From Gammaproteobacteria bacterium (GTDB lineage Bacteria > Pseudomonadota > Gammaproteobacteria > Xanthomonadales > SZUA-36): DNA of 64,000 nucleotides. Below, in pieces: positions 28,329 through 37,375 of this stretch. How positions within the stretch are numbered: the stretch's first letter is position 1; each line of letters opens with the position of its first letter. The stretch spans positions 1 to 64,000 of the forward strand of contig JAJFLB010000026.1 of the NCBI GenBank assembly GCA_021772915.1, given 5' to 3'. The position numbers were made by a program, and so were the translations under genes. The notes under the pieces are model-generated. The model was not told the DNA's origin, did no database searches, and saw only the letters and a program-made list of their open reading frames with translations.

Positions 28329-28735
28329 CCCCCGGTCTGTTTGAGGGTCTGGTCTATCGGCATCCAGTCGACGTGTTTGTCAAAAAATACATTGGCCTGT
28401 GGCTGACGGTCGATCTCGTCATGGATGCAGCCCAGTGCGACATGCAATTCACCCGCCCACTGCTCGGAGCGGAAAAACAAACTGCTCCCACATTCACTGC
28501 AAAAGCCCCGCTCCGCGCCTGGTGACGACTCGTACCACTCGAGTTTTATCTTACCCTGTGGGAATACAACCTGGTTTTTCTCAAAACCAACCCAGGTGAC
28601 ATAACCCGCACCGTGTGCTTTTCTACACATGCTGCAGTGGCAGTGAGCACACCACTTACTGGGCAGCTGCATGGCAAATTCAACTGCGCCACACAGACAA
28701 CTACCCGTGACTTGTTTTTCCTCGGGCGTTTTCAT
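28325..28735 (-). CDS. GFA (CENP-V/glutathione-dependent formaldehyde-activating) family protein
   Basis: A 136-residue zinc protein. The cysteine motifs of the fold are complete: [17 protein letters not shown] and [12 protein letters not shown]. Members bind zinc; a formaldehyde role is proven only for the Paracoccus enzyme, so no reaction is claimed. ATG 28735 makes a 4-base ATGA overlap with the MAPEG gene stop; the upstream ATG at 28768 would add 11 residues. Confidence 0.87.
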   Translation of the reverse strand: MKTPEEKQVTGSCLCGAVEFAMQLPSKWCAHCHCSMCRKAHGAGYVTWVGFEKNQVVFPQGKIKLEWYESSPGAERGFCSECGSSLFFRSEQWAGELHVALGCIHDEIDRQPQANVFFDKHVDWMPIDQTLKQTGG

Positions 28736-29157
28736 GACTGGATAATGATCCAGCCAAGTCTGGTCCACAAGGCAAACAGGACCAGCGTGCTGAATATGAA
28801 AACCATAAAGCGGTGCATCACCCGGTTATAAGTGATGTGGACAAAGCTGTGTATCCACCGGGACATCACAAAAGTCCAGGCCAGCGCGACGATGACCATA
28901 TCCTGGACCATCAGCACCAGGGTAAGCAGGATCGCGGTGTAGAAAAGCACCGGGAATTCAAACAGGTTGGCAAGGTTGTCCGAGGTGCTTGCGGAATCCC
29001 TCAATGCCGTAGTGGAGTTTGCCCGAATGTCCACAGACTGGGGGTGGATTCGCTTGGTTTTCATTTCAGCAATGCGTTTTCGGTACATTGCTGAGGTAAC
29101 AACAAATGTCAGGGCAACCTGCGCCAACAAGGGCAAAAGCAAGGGTTTGAAGTACAT
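28732..29157 (-). CDS. MAPEG-family membrane protein
   Basis: A 141-residue protein with four hydrophobic helices. The arrangement fits MAPEG (membrane-associated eicosanoid/glutathione metabolism) proteins: NLFEFPVLFYTAILLTL in helix 2 and the helix 3-4 segment SRWIHSFVHITYNRVMHRF. Bacterial members are mostly uncharacterised glutathione-transferase-like proteins. ATG 29157 follows an AGGA at a 10-base distance; the ORF upstream of it (to 29271) has no hydrophobic or conserved content and covers a terminator. Confidence 0.82.
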   Translation of the reverse strand: MYFKPLLLPLLAQVALTFVVTSAMYRKRIAEMKTKRIHPQSVDIRANSTTALRDSASTSDNLANLFEFPVLFYTAILLTLVLMVQDMVIVALAWTFVMSRWIHSFVHITYNRVMHRFMVFIFSTLVLFALWTRLGWIIIQS

Positions 29158-29233
29158 TTTTTGTGTCCTGTGTTCGCGGGAACCAATACATTCTAAACAC
29201 ACGACATCGCGGTAACAACAAATCAGGTGGTGT

Positions 29234-29294
29234 AAAAAAAGCGATGACCTGACGGATGGTTCGGGCTGCAAACTATCGTCATCAAGTCATCGCT
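29234..29294 (-). terminator. Long hairpin terminator between two small membrane genes
   Basis: AGCGATGAC (29240-29248) pairs with GTCATCGCT (29286-29294), and TGACG (29250-29254) with CGTCA (29277-29281). On the - strand the stem ends in seven U residues. It separates the upstream 79-residue protein gene from the MAPEG gene. Confidence 0.75.
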
Positions 29295-29379
29295 TGCGCT
29301 GCATTCAAAAAAAACCTTGCCTTGCCAGTTGGTCAAACCGTAAATCGCAATCAGGGGTCATTTGAATGATAAAAACTTC

Positions 29380-29619
29380 TTACCAGTCGTATCCTCGTCT
29401 GTGTCGATATGACCTGGAACGCGCTGGTGGATCATAGATGGCTGCATCAATGATTGACCACAGGTGAATGATCCATCCCAGCCATATGAGCCAAAGCAGG
29501 ACGGACATGATGAACATGAAACCCGCCAGTAGCCAACGGCCAAGCAAAAGCTGGCCAAGCCCTGGAATGAAGAAACTGCATAAGGCTGCAATTACATTAC
29601 CCGTTGAACCCCGACCCAT
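29380..29619 (-). CDS. Small two-helix membrane protein
   Basis: A 79-residue protein: an N-terminal GRGSTGNVIAALCSFFIPG helix, GLGQLLLGRW turn, a second helix rich in Leu/Ile/Trp and an Arg/Tyr-rich cytoplasmic tail. The IPGLGQLLLGR turn is typical of TM2-type and related small membrane proteins. An ideal AGGAGG lies 7 bases before ATG 29619 and decides the start; the ORF upstream of it has no support. Function unknown. Confidence 0.72.
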   Translation of the reverse strand: MGRGSTGNVIAALCSFFIPGLGQLLLGRWLLAGFMFIMSVLLWLIWLGWIIHLWSIIDAAIYDPPARSRSYRHRRGYDW

Positions 29620-29782
29620 CTTATCCTCCTGCAAACTTTTAAATGACCATGACTGGATAAATGCAGGTTTCATGCCATATTGATTCATTCGCACTGGCGC
29701 GTGGACTCCCTGGGGCACAAGAGGGTATTTCATTTTTGAAGCTGGCGAAATCCGCCAATGTTTTGCATAAAGAGAACTCGAT

Positions 29783-29804
29783 GGGAATCCGGTGGGAATC
29801 CGGT
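29783..29804 (+). repeat. Perfect 11-bp tandem duplication upstream of icd
   Basis: GGGAATCCGGT occurs twice in direct succession (29783-29793, 29794-29804), ending about 40 bases before the icd -10 box. It may be a slippage product or a doubled activator site. Confidence 0.5.
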
Positions 29805-29845
29805 CGAACGCCTCATTTGTGTATGTGATTTAGGTGCTTCGGACG

Positions 29846-29851
29846 TATAAT
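29846..29851 (+). promoter_or_regulatory. -10 box of icd
   Basis: A perfect TATAAT stands 40 bases before the icd ATG. No convincing -35 hexamer is seen at 16-18 bases, so an activator may be needed. Confidence 0.5.
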
Positions 29852-29891
29852 ATCGACATTCATAAAAGACCCACCACAAGGAACCCGATCG

Positions 29892-31136
29892 ATGAGCTAC
29901 CAGCACATTCAAATACCTGTCAGTGGTGAAAAAATCACCATTATTAACGACCGCCTGGTAATCCCTGAAAACCCTGTATTGGGCTTTGTAGAAGGCGATG
30001 GGATTGGACCGGATATCACGCGCGCAGCCATGCGGGTCTGGGACGCGGCAGTTGAAAAAGCCTACAACGGGCAGCGAAAAGTGCACTGGGCCGAGTTATA
30101 CCTTGGTGAAAAAGCCGCCGGTATTTACGATGGCAATTACTTTCCTGCGGAAACGCTCGAGGCCGTCAAGGATTTGATTGTTTCCGTCAAGGGCCCGTTG
30201 ACCACGCCCGTTGGTGGTGGTTTCCGGTCACTGAACGTTTCTTTGCGTCAGGACCTTGACCTATACGCCTGTGTGCGGCCGGTTGATTACTTTGCCGGGG
30301 TCCCATCACCCATGAAGCGCCCGGAAGATGTGCATGCCATTCTTTTCAGGGAGAATACCGAGGACGTATACGCCGGGATCGAATACGAATCGGGTACACC
30401 TGAAAACGAAAAACTGGCAAAATTCTTGCGAGAGGAGATGGGTGCTGAATTTTTCGAAGGTGCCGGGATTGGTATCAAACCCGTGTCAGCTTTTGGCTCA
30501 AAACGACTTGTCCGCAAAGCGATTCAGTACGCCATTGATCATCACCACGACAGCGTCACACTGGTGCACAAGGGTAATATTCAGAAGTTTACCGAGGGCG
30601 CTTTCCGTAAATGGGGTTACGAGCTGGCGGCTGAAGAGTTTGGTGAGCAAACCATCACAGAGACCGAGTTGTGGGATAAATACGATGGCAAGCAACCGCA
30701 GGGCAAAATTGTCATTAAGGATCGCATAGCCGACATCATGTTCCAGTTAATGCAACTGCGACCGGCAGAGTTCAGTGTGATAGCCACGACCAACCTTAAT
30801 GGCGACTACCTGTCTGATGCCCTGGCCGCCGAAGTCGGTGGGATGGGTATTGCTCCCGGCGCGAACATGGCCGATCACATTGCCGTTTTTGAAGCCACAC
30901 ATGGCACGGCTCCCAAGTACGCCAACCTGGACAAGGTCAATCCAAGCTCGTTGATGTTTTCAGGCTCCATGATGTTTGATTACATCGGTTGGGGTGAAGT
31001 ATCTGCGATGATTGCAGACGCTTTTGGCAAGACCATTCTACAAAAGACGGTAACTTATGATTTTGCCCGTCAGATGGAAGGTGCGACCGAAGTGTCCACT
31101 TCAGCCTTTGCGGATGCACTGATTGGCAACATGTAA
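29892..31136 (+). CDS. icd: NADP+-dependent isocitrate dehydrogenase
   Basis: Oxidatively decarboxylates isocitrate to 2-oxoglutarate in the TCA cycle. The 414-residue protein follows the E. coli Icd pattern: [71 protein letters not shown] and the NADP site [11 protein letters not shown]. Ser113, the residue phosphorylated by AceK in E. coli, is at the same number here. An AAGGAA ribosome site precedes ATG 29892. Confidence 0.97.
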   Translation: MSYQHIQIPVSGEKITIINDRLVIPENPVLGFVEGDGIGPDITRAAMRVWDAAVEKAYNGQRKVHWAELYLGEKAAGIYDGNYFPAETLEAVKDLIVSVKGPLTTPVGGGFRSLNVSLRQDLDLYACVRPVDYFAGVPSPMKRPEDVHAILFRENTEDVYAGIEYESGTPENEKLAKFLREEMGAEFFEGAGIGIKPVSAFGSKRLVRKAIQYAIDHHHDSVTLVHKGNIQKFTEGAFRKWGYELAAEEFGEQTITETELWDKYDGKQPQGKIVIKDRIADIMFQLMQLRPAEFSVIATTNLNGDYLSDALAAEVGGMGIAPGANMADHIAVFEATHGTAPKYANLDKVNPSSLMFSGSMMFDYIGWGEVSAMIADAFGKTILQKTVTYDFARQMEGATEVSTSAFADALIGNM

Positions 31137-31214
31137 GCACACCAGGGTCAGAAATCACTGCAGTAATGGTCGAAAACACATTCAGGAAGCAGGTCTCTGA
31201 AGCCAACAGCTACA

Positions 31215-32003
31215 GTGGCGTTTTTTGAGCAAACAGCCCGCTGCCTGGAAATTTCTTCCCCGGAAGAAAAATGCCAGGCCGTAAATGATTTGTCGTTTGC
31301 CGTGCAAGGCGGCAACTTTGTTTTTGACCCACATACACCCGTCAAACCGATGGGCGTGCCGGGGCGTCCTGATGAGCCTGGTTTGGTTGAGCCGGCGAAA
31401 TTACACCGTCGTCGACTCGGCAGTGCCCTCGGACGTGCCGCGCTGGTACACGCCGTAACCCATATCGAATTCAATGCCATTAATCTCGCCCTTGACGCGG
31501 CTTTCAGGTTTCGGGAGATGCCACGTCAGTATTACCTGGACTGGTTAACTGTGGCGGTCGATGAGTCACGTCACTTTCTGTTGTTGTCTGCACGTCTGCA
31601 GTCCATGGGCTATAAGTACGGAGACTTTCCAGCCCACAACGGTCTTTGGGAAATGGCGCAACGTACCGCGGAAGACTGCCTGCATCGTATGGCCCTGGTG
31701 CCGCGGGTGCTGGAGGCAAGGGGGCTGGATGTTACACCCGACATGATCAGACGCTTGCAAGCTGCTGGTGATGTGGAAACCGCCGGCATTCTGGAAACCA
31801 TACTCGAGGAGGAGGTTCGTCATGTTGAAATTGGCAGCCACTGGTTTCGAAACTGCTGTGACCAGAGGGGTTGTGATCCTGAAATCACTTTTCAGAAACT
31901 GGTGAAAAAGTATTACAGTGGATCGGTACGTGGACCGCTTAACATACCCGCACGTATCAAGGCAGGTTTTACCCAACGGGAACTGGACGCGTTGCAGCGG
32001 TAA
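31215..32003 (+). CDS. DUF455 family ferritin-like protein
   Basis: A 262-residue protein. Three stretches carry the metal-ligand residues of a ferritin-like four-helix bundle: HAVTHIEFNAINLALD, VAVDESRHFLLL and EEEVRHVEIGSHWF. These are typical of DUF455, whose role is not known. The start is taken as GTG 31215 because no ATG is in frame upstream; residues 1-30 are weakly conserved in appearance, so a later start is possible. It faces lpxH, ending 12 bases before the lpxH stop. Confidence 0.85.
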   Translation: MAFFEQTARCLEISSPEEKCQAVNDLSFAVQGGNFVFDPHTPVKPMGVPGRPDEPGLVEPAKLHRRRLGSALGRAALVHAVTHIEFNAINLALDAAFRFREMPRQYYLDWLTVAVDESRHFLLLSARLQSMGYKYGDFPAHNGLWEMAQRTAEDCLHRMALVPRVLEARGLDVTPDMIRRLQAAGDVETAGILETILEEEVRHVEIGSHWFRNCCDQRGCDPEITFQKLVKKYYSGSVRGPLNIPARIKAGFTQRELDALQR

Positions 32004-32015
32004 TAGCCCGGTCGA

Positions 32016-32741
32016 TTACTTTGAGTCAAGTGACACAAGATCATACTGACCGGGCGCTACCCGCAGAACACTGGATTTGACGTACCAGTCACCCAGTACA
32101 ATACGCTGGGCTGGCCGTCCGTTTAGGTCAAGATCATGGATGGCAGGTCGGTGTGTGTGTCCGTGGATCATCCTGTGTACGTCGTGGCGTTCAAAAGCGC
32201 TTATTACCTCGGTTGGGCTTACATCCATAATGCTCATCTCAACACCACTTTTGTGTCTGGCACTGGCCTCCCTTGCCTCCATCGCGACTTTCATCCTCTC
32301 GCCTGGTGGCTTGCTTAGAAAATCATCCTGCCAGGCTGGATTCCGTACCCGCGTGCGAAATTGCTGGTAAGGAATATCCTGTGTGCAGAGGCTGTCACCA
32401 TGCATCAACAGGACTTGATCCCCGTACAGATCCACCACGTGTTCTTCGGGCAGCAGAGTGAGTCCAGCTCGCCGTGCATAAGCGTCACCCAACAGAAAAT
32501 CGCGGTTGCCGTGCATGAAATAGCAGGACAGCCCCTTTACAGCCAGGGACGACAACGCCTCAGTGACCTGTGTGGCACACCGCGAACCCACATCGTCACC
32601 CAGCCAATATTCAAACAGATCACCAAGTATGTAGAGGGCATCGGCTTTGGCGGCTTCGTGACTCAGAAAATCCAGCAACAAGTCAATCGTTTCGGGTCTT
32701 TCGTCATCAAGATGCAGGTCTGATATGAATAGTGTCAGCAT
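32016..32741 (-). CDS. lpxH: UDP-2,3-diacylglucosamine diphosphatase
   Basis: Hydrolyses UDP-2,3-diacylglucosamine to lipid X in lipid A synthesis, at the inner face of the inner membrane. The calcineurin-like metal motifs are complete: FISDLHLDDERP, LGDLFEYWLGDD, MHGNRDFLLG, LLMHGDSLC and MIHGHTHRP. The 241-residue length is typical. It lies 18 bases downstream of the cyclophilin gene, the same pairing (ppiB-lpxH) as in E. coli. Confidence 0.96.
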   Translation of the reverse strand: MLTLFISDLHLDDERPETIDLLLDFLSHEAAKADALYILGDLFEYWLGDDVGSRCATQVTEALSSLAVKGLSCYFMHGNRDFLLGDAYARRAGLTLLPEEHVVDLYGDQVLLMHGDSLCTQDIPYQQFRTRVRNPAWQDDFLSKPPGERMKVAMEAREASARHKSGVEMSIMDVSPTEVISAFERHDVHRMIHGHTHRPAIHDLDLNGRPAQRIVLGDWYVKSSVLRVAPGQYDLVSLDSK

Positions 32742-32759
32742 GGCGGTTGGAACACTGCT

Positions 32760-33317
32760 TCAGTGGACCTCAATCGACTCGATAAGCACGACCTCGTTGG
32801 GCACGTCTCGCACATCTGTTGTCACAAACCGGATATTATCGACAACCTCCATGCCTTCAACAACCCGGCCGAAAACCGCGTATCCCCAGTCACGGGAATT
32901 GGCGGTGCCTTTGTGGTCCAGCGTACCGTTTACTTCGACATTGATAAAAAACTGTGAAGTGGCAGAATCGACTTCGCTGGTCCGTGCCATGGCAACGGTT
33001 CCACGCAGGTTAGTCAGCCCATTATCGGCCTCGTTTGGAATTGGGTCGTGTGTCTGTTTTTGTGTCAGGTCGGGAGTCATACCACCGCCCTGGATCATAA
33101 AGTGGCTGATAACACGATGAAATATGGTGCCGGCGTAGAAACCCTCGTTAGCGTACTGCAGAAAATTCTCGACGGTTTTAGGTGCCTTTTCGGGAAACAA
33201 CTCCAAGCGTATGTCACCCATACTGGTGTGTATCGTTACCTGTGGATTAGGACCCTGCGCATGTGCAGCAGACAGGCAGATGGCCAGGACAGAGACAAAT
33301 GTAAGCAGTTGCTTCAT
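32760..33317 (-). CDS. Periplasmic cyclophilin-type peptidyl-prolyl isomerase
   Basis: A 185-residue protein with a signal peptide (MKQLLTFVSVLAICLSAAHA) and a cyclophilin domain: FHRVISHFMIQGG, with the catalytic Arg, and SQFFINVEVN. The signal peptide makes it PpiA-like although its neighbour lpxH is usually next to cytoplasmic PpiB. ATG 33317 has GGAGA 8 bases upstream; the ATGs at 33332 and 33365 lack a ribosome site. It assists folding of exported proteins. Confidence 0.9.
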   Translation of the reverse strand: MKQLLTFVSVLAICLSAAHAQGPNPQVTIHTSMGDIRLELFPEKAPKTVENFLQYANEGFYAGTIFHRVISHFMIQGGGMTPDLTQKQTHDPIPNEADNGLTNLRGTVAMARTSEVDSATSQFFINVEVNGTLDHKGTANSRDWGYAVFGRVVEGMEVVDNIRFVTTDVRDVPNEVVLIESIEVH

Positions 33318-33455
33318 GACGTAGTTCTCCATTAAAAACACCCATGATACTGGGGAGTTGGGCAAGGATAAAGATTAGTCTTTCAAAACCCCATGAATTT
33401 CGTTGTTTAGGCTCTCGTCAGATCGGTTTCTCAAGCTCATTCTGAGGCCGAAATG

Positions 33456-33464
33456 TGCTATAAT
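33456..33464 (+). promoter_or_regulatory. Extended -10 promoter of gyrA
   Basis: TGCTATAAT is a full extended -10 element with no good -35. It gives a leader of about 100 bases that is AT-rich (33480-33573). gyrA promoters are often supercoiling-sensitive, and a weak -35 with a strong -10 would fit. Confidence 0.6.
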
Positions 33465-33573
33465 TTCACATGCGTGTGCAGAACCAGAACGTTTACATTT
33501 CGTTTGAAATATGGACATTATATTAAGTCTATATATCAATTAGTTATAGATCATTCCGGAGTATTCACATTTA

Positions 33574-36150
33574 ATGGCTGAACTCGCCAAAGAAGTGCTG
33601 CAGGTTAACCTCGAAGACGAGATGCGCCAGTCCTATATGGACTATGCCATGAGTGTCATTGTTGGCCGTGCATTACCGGATGTCCGCGATGGTCTGAAAC
33701 CGGTGCATCGGCGTGTGCTTTACGCCATGAGTGTGCTGGGAAATGACTGGAACAAGGCCTATAAGAAATCAGCCCGTGTGGTGGGTGACGTCATTGGTAA
33801 GTATCACCCACACGGTGACTCGGCGGTGTATGACACCATCGTTAGAATGGCGCAGCCGTTTGCAATGCGCTATATGCTGGTGGATGGGCAGGGTAATTTC
33901 GGTTCGGTAGATGGAGACGCCGCTGCGGCGATGCGTTATACCGAGGTCCGGATGGCGAAATTGGCCCATGAGTTACTGGCCGATCTCGACAAGGAAACCG
34001 TCAATTTCGGTCCGAATTACGATGAATCCGAGAGTGAGCCACTGGTTTTACCTACCCGCGTGCCAGGTTTGCTGGTCAATGGTTCTGCCGGCATCGCTGT
34101 GGGTATGGCCACCAACATTCCCCCACATAACCTCGTCGAGGTCATCAATGCCACCATTGCACTAATCGACAATCCTGGCATGGGCATTGACGCAATCATG
34201 GAGCACCTGCCCGGTCCGGATTTTCCGACTGCGGGTATGATTAATGGCGCCCAGGGCATACATGACGCCTATCACACAGGTCGTGGCCGCATTTACGTTC
34301 GTGCCAAGTCCCATGTTGAGACCAACGAGCGTAATGGCAAAGACTCATTGATCGTTACCGAATTGCCGTACCAGGTTAACAAGGCGCGCTTGTTGGAAAA
34401 GATTGCTGACCTGGTCAAAGACAAGAAGATCGACGGTATTACTGAATTGCGTGATGAGTCTGACAAAGATGGCATGCGTGTTGTTATTGAGTTGCGTCGT
34501 GGTGAAGTCCCCGAGGTTATCCTGAATAACCTCTACAAGCAGACCGTGATGCAGAATGTGTTTGGCATCAACATGGTCGCCCTGGTCAACGGCCAGCCCC
34601 GCGTACTGAATCTGCTGGAAATCCTGCAAGCCTTTATTGGACACCGCAGAGAGGTGGTTACCCGAAGGACATTATTTGAGCTACGCAAGGCACGTAGCCG
34701 TGCGCATGCCTTGGAAGGCCTGACAGTCGCCCTCGCCAACCTCGATGAGCTGATTGTACTGATAAAGAGCTCAGCGTCACCCGTTGAGGCCAAGGAAAGA
34801 CTGCTGGCAAAACGCTGGGATCCGGGGGTGGTGCGTTCCATGCTGGGTCGGGGTGGTGCTGAAACATCGCGGCCAGAGGATCTTGACCATAAATTTGGTC
34901 TGCAGGATGACGGTTACCAGTTGTCGCCCGTACAGGCACAGGAAATTCTCAATATGCGTCTGCACCGTTTGACCGGTCTGGAGCAGGAAAAATTAACTGG
35001 GGAATACGAAGAAATCCTGGGTAGGGTTATAGATTTACTTGAAATTCTATCTGATCCGACGCGGCTGATGACGGTTATCCGCGAGGAACTGGAGGAAGTA
35101 CGGGAGAAATACGGTGATGAGCGGCGCACTCTGATCCTGGAAAAGAAGCTCGATTTGAGTCTCGAGGATTTGATTACGGAAGAAGACGTTGTAGTTACGC
35201 TATCGCACGCAGGCTATGCAAAATCCCAATCCCTTGATCGTTACCAGGCGCAACGACGGGGTGGTAAAGGCAAATCGGCAACCAAGGTTAAGGAAGAGGA
35301 CTTTGTTGATGAAATATTCGTTGCCAATACACACGACACCCTGTTGTGTTTCACCTCCCGTGGGAAAATATACTGGCTCAAGGTTTATGAGTTACCGCAG
35401 GCAAGCCACGTAAGCCGGGGCAAGCCAATCGTAAATCTGCTGCCTCTGGAAAAAGACGAGCGAGTCAATGCAGTGCTACCCGTGCGTGAGTATTCGGAGG
35501 ACAAGTTTGTATTCTTTGCAACGCGTAAGGGTATCGTCAAGAAAACACCCCTGCCGGCTTACGGCAATCAGCGTGTCAATGGAATTTGGGCAATCAATCT
35601 TGATGATGACGATGAGTTGGTAAACGTTGAAATTACCAACGGTGAATGCGAGGTCATGCTGTTTGCAAACTCCGGCAAGTGTATCCGTTTTGCAGAAAGC
35701 AACGTCAGTTCAGTGGGCCGAACAGCCAGGGGTGTGATTGGTATACGCCTGAAGAAGGACCAGCTTGTGGTCTCCATGCTGGTGCTGGGTGATGGTGATA
35801 TCCTGACCGCCACGGAGCGTGGCTACGGCAAGCGCAGTCATCCCGAAGAGCACTCCCGTCAAGGGCGGGGCGGACAGGGAGTAATTGGAATAGCGACTTC
35901 TGAGCGCAATGGCGAATTGATCTCGGCCTTACAGGTGACCGATGAGGATGACATCATGCTTATTTCCGACAGTGGAACCCTGGTCAGAACACGTACTGAT
36001 GAAATTTCCACATTGGGTCGTAATACCCAGGGTGTTACGCTGATTCGTCTCCGGGATGGCGAAAAACTGGTTGGCGTTGCCAAGATTCAGGCAGAAGATG
36101 GCGAGGCAGAAGAAGAACGCTCAGAAGAGGAGGACACGCGGGCCCCGTGA
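33574..36150 (+). CDS. gyrA: DNA gyrase subunit A
   Basis: An 858-residue GyrA: breakage-reunion domain with catalytic Tyr122 ([10 protein letters not shown]), coiled coil, and a C-terminal beta-pinwheel with the GyrA box QRRGGKG (about residue 565). The tail is very acidic ([13 protein letters not shown]). At the quinolone site Ser83 and Asp87 are both present ([13 protein letters not shown]), so the protein is of the sensitive form. With GyrB it introduces negative supercoils. Confidence 0.98.
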   Translation: MAELAKEVLQVNLEDEMRQSYMDYAMSVIVGRALPDVRDGLKPVHRRVLYAMSVLGNDWNKAYKKSARVVGDVIGKYHPHGDSAVYDTIVRMAQPFAMRYMLVDGQGNFGSVDGDAAAAMRYTEVRMAKLAHELLADLDKETVNFGPNYDESESEPLVLPTRVPGLLVNGSAGIAVGMATNIPPHNLVEVINATIALIDNPGMGIDAIMEHLPGPDFPTAGMINGAQGIHDAYHTGRGRIYVRAKSHVETNERNGKDSLIVTELPYQVNKARLLEKIADLVKDKKIDGITELRDESDKDGMRVVIELRRGEVPEVILNNLYKQTVMQNVFGINMVALVNGQPRVLNLLEILQAFIGHRREVVTRRTLFELRKARSRAHALEGLTVALANLDELIVLIKSSASPVEAKERLLAKRWDPGVVRSMLGRGGAETSRPEDLDHKFGLQDDGYQLSPVQAQEILNMRLHRLTGLEQEKLTGEYEEILGRVIDLLEILSDPTRLMTVIREELEEVREKYGDERRTLILEKKLDLSLEDLITEEDVVVTLSHAGYAKSQSLDRYQAQRRGGKGKSATKVKEEDFVDEIFVANTHDTLLCFTSRGKIYWLKVYELPQASHVSRGKPIVNLLPLEKDERVNAVLPVREYSEDKFVFFATRKGIVKKTPLPAYGNQRVNGIWAINLDDDDELVNVEITNGECEVMLFANSGKCIRFAESNVSSVGRTARGVIGIRLKKDQLVVSMLVLGDGDILTATERGYGKRSHPEEHSRQGRGGQGVIGIATSERNGELISALQVTDEDDIMLISDSGTLVRTRTDEISTLGRNTQGVTLIRLRDGEKLVGVAKIQAEDGEAEEERSEEEDTRAP

Positions 36151-36257
36151 AAGGGCTTGCTGGATACCTTCACAACGCGTAAAGCACCAGCAAATGCCGG
36201 TGCGTAGTGTGTTTACTGTTCCTGACAAACGGCCCTGTCAGAGGACATACAGCCCTA

Positions 36258-36737
36258 TCAGAGCGCGGCAAGCACCGAATCAGCTGCGCTGACCCTGAAT
36301 TCGCCAGGCGCTTCAACAAATAACCCGGTGACGACGCCATCGTCGGCAATCAATGCAAAACGTTGTGAACGCTGCCCCATTCCAAATGCAGAAGCATCCA
36401 GTTCGAGACCCAGTGACACGGCAAATTCGCCGTTACCATCCGCCAGCATATCGACCCCATCTGCGTGTGCATTTTTGCCCCAGGCATGCATGACGAACAC
36501 ATCGTTTACTGCGACACATGCAATGGCATCAACACCCTTGGCACTAAAATCTGCCACATGCTCAATATAGCCGGGTAGATGTTGGGCAGAGCAGGTCGGC
36601 GTAAATGCGCCCGGAACAGAAAACAACACAACCTTTTTCCCACCAAAATATTCGTTGGTTGAAACAGGCTGCGGCCCTTGTTCCGTCATGCGGGTCAAGA
36701 CAGAATCAGGAATGCGATCTCCTACTACTATGGTCAT
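36258..36737 (-). CDS. Peroxiredoxin of the Prx5 type
   Basis: A 159-residue thiol peroxidase. The peroxidatic Cys49 stands in the typical PGAFTPTCSAQHLPGY, followed by VAVNDVFVMHAWGK, which is diagnostic of Prx5. It reduces hydrogen peroxide and alkyl hydroperoxides with a glutathione or thioredoxin partner. AAGGAG precedes ATG 36737. Its upstream side is occupied by a long inverted repeat. Confidence 0.94.
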   Translation of the reverse strand: MTIVVGDRIPDSVLTRMTEQGPQPVSTNEYFGGKKVVLFSVPGAFTPTCSAQHLPGYIEHVADFSAKGVDAIACVAVNDVFVMHAWGKNAHADGVDMLADGNGEFAVSLGLELDASAFGMGQRSQRFALIADDGVVTGLFVEAPGEFRVSAADSVLAAL

Positions 36738-36754
36738 ACTTTAGCTCCTTGATT

Positions 36755-36877
36755 AGTGTGGTGTAACGTATAAATGGTACCTATCAGCGTGACGAGAAGC
36801 CATTAACTGCGAGCTGTGCCTTGTCTTGAATCATTTGTGGGCCTCTGATAGGTGCCATTTATACGTTACACCACACT
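36755..36877. repeat. 33-bp inverted repeat around a 57-bp centre
   Basis: The left arm (36755-36787) and right arm (36845-36877) are complementary over 33 bases with a single mismatch that would be G-U in RNA. The element fills the gap between the receiver gene (stop at 36885) and the peroxiredoxin gene (start 36737). No ORF and no convincing target-site duplication are seen. It may be a MITE-like insertion, or a read-through hairpin cut by RNase III. Confidence 0.7.
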
Positions 36878-36884
36878 GGGTTTC

Positions 36885-37253
36885 TCAGACGGCAACTGCG
36901 TCCGTAATGGCATTTAATAATACATCCGGATTGACCGGCTTGGTTACATAGGCAACAGCGCCCTGGCGCATGGCCCAAACCCGGTCGGCCTCACCGTCCT
37001 TGCTACTGACGAATACAATTGGAATACCCTGGGTCGCCTGGTCCTTGAATAGGTTGCGCGTGGCCTGAAACCCATTCATGCCGGGCATGACCACATCCAT
37101 CAGGATCACGTTAGGTTGTTCCTCACGTGCAATTTCCAGTGCCTGGTCACCATTCTCTGCGACCAGTGCCGTGTGTCCCCAGTTTTCGATTAATTTTGTC
37201 AGTGCGTATACCTGTGTGGGAGAGTCGTCTACGATCAGCACTTTTGCTATCAC
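36885..37253 (-). CDS. Single-domain response regulator, PilH/CheY-like
   Basis: A 122-residue receiver domain without an output domain. Acidic residues Asp9/Asp10, phosphorylation site Asp53 (LMDVVMPGMNG) and Lys105 (VTKPV) are in place. DDSPTQVYALTKLIENWGH and NGFQATRNLFKD resemble PilH of the type IV pilus twitching system, but no other pil-chp gene is near. The start is GTG 37253 with AAGGAAAAA upstream. Its phosphodonor is unknown. Confidence 0.88.
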   Translation of the reverse strand: MIAKVLIVDDSPTQVYALTKLIENWGHTALVAENGDQALEIAREEQPNVILMDVVMPGMNGFQATRNLFKDQATQGIPIVFVSSKDGEADRVWAMRQGAVAYVTKPVNPDVLLNAITDAVAV

Positions 37254-37375
37254 GATTTTTCCTTTTTCTTAGACTTAAAACAACCCCGCCCAGACAATTA
37301 TGCACGAATCGCTTACAGAAATGCAGTCAAGAACTGGTGAACTCTTTGCTCTCGCTCTGCAAGCCTGGCAAACCG

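Noticed and set aside
29619-29733. 38-residue extension of the small membrane protein at 29380
   Set aside because: The internal ATG has a perfect AGGAGG; the extension has no such site and no hydrophobic or conserved content.
36151-36257. Terminator after gyrA
   Set aside because: A GCACC/GGTGC pairing exists but is interrupted and lacks a U-tract.
36745-36885. Complete insertion sequence
   Set aside because: The 33-bp repeats enclose only 57 bases with no transposase frame, and no direct duplication could be read in the flanks.
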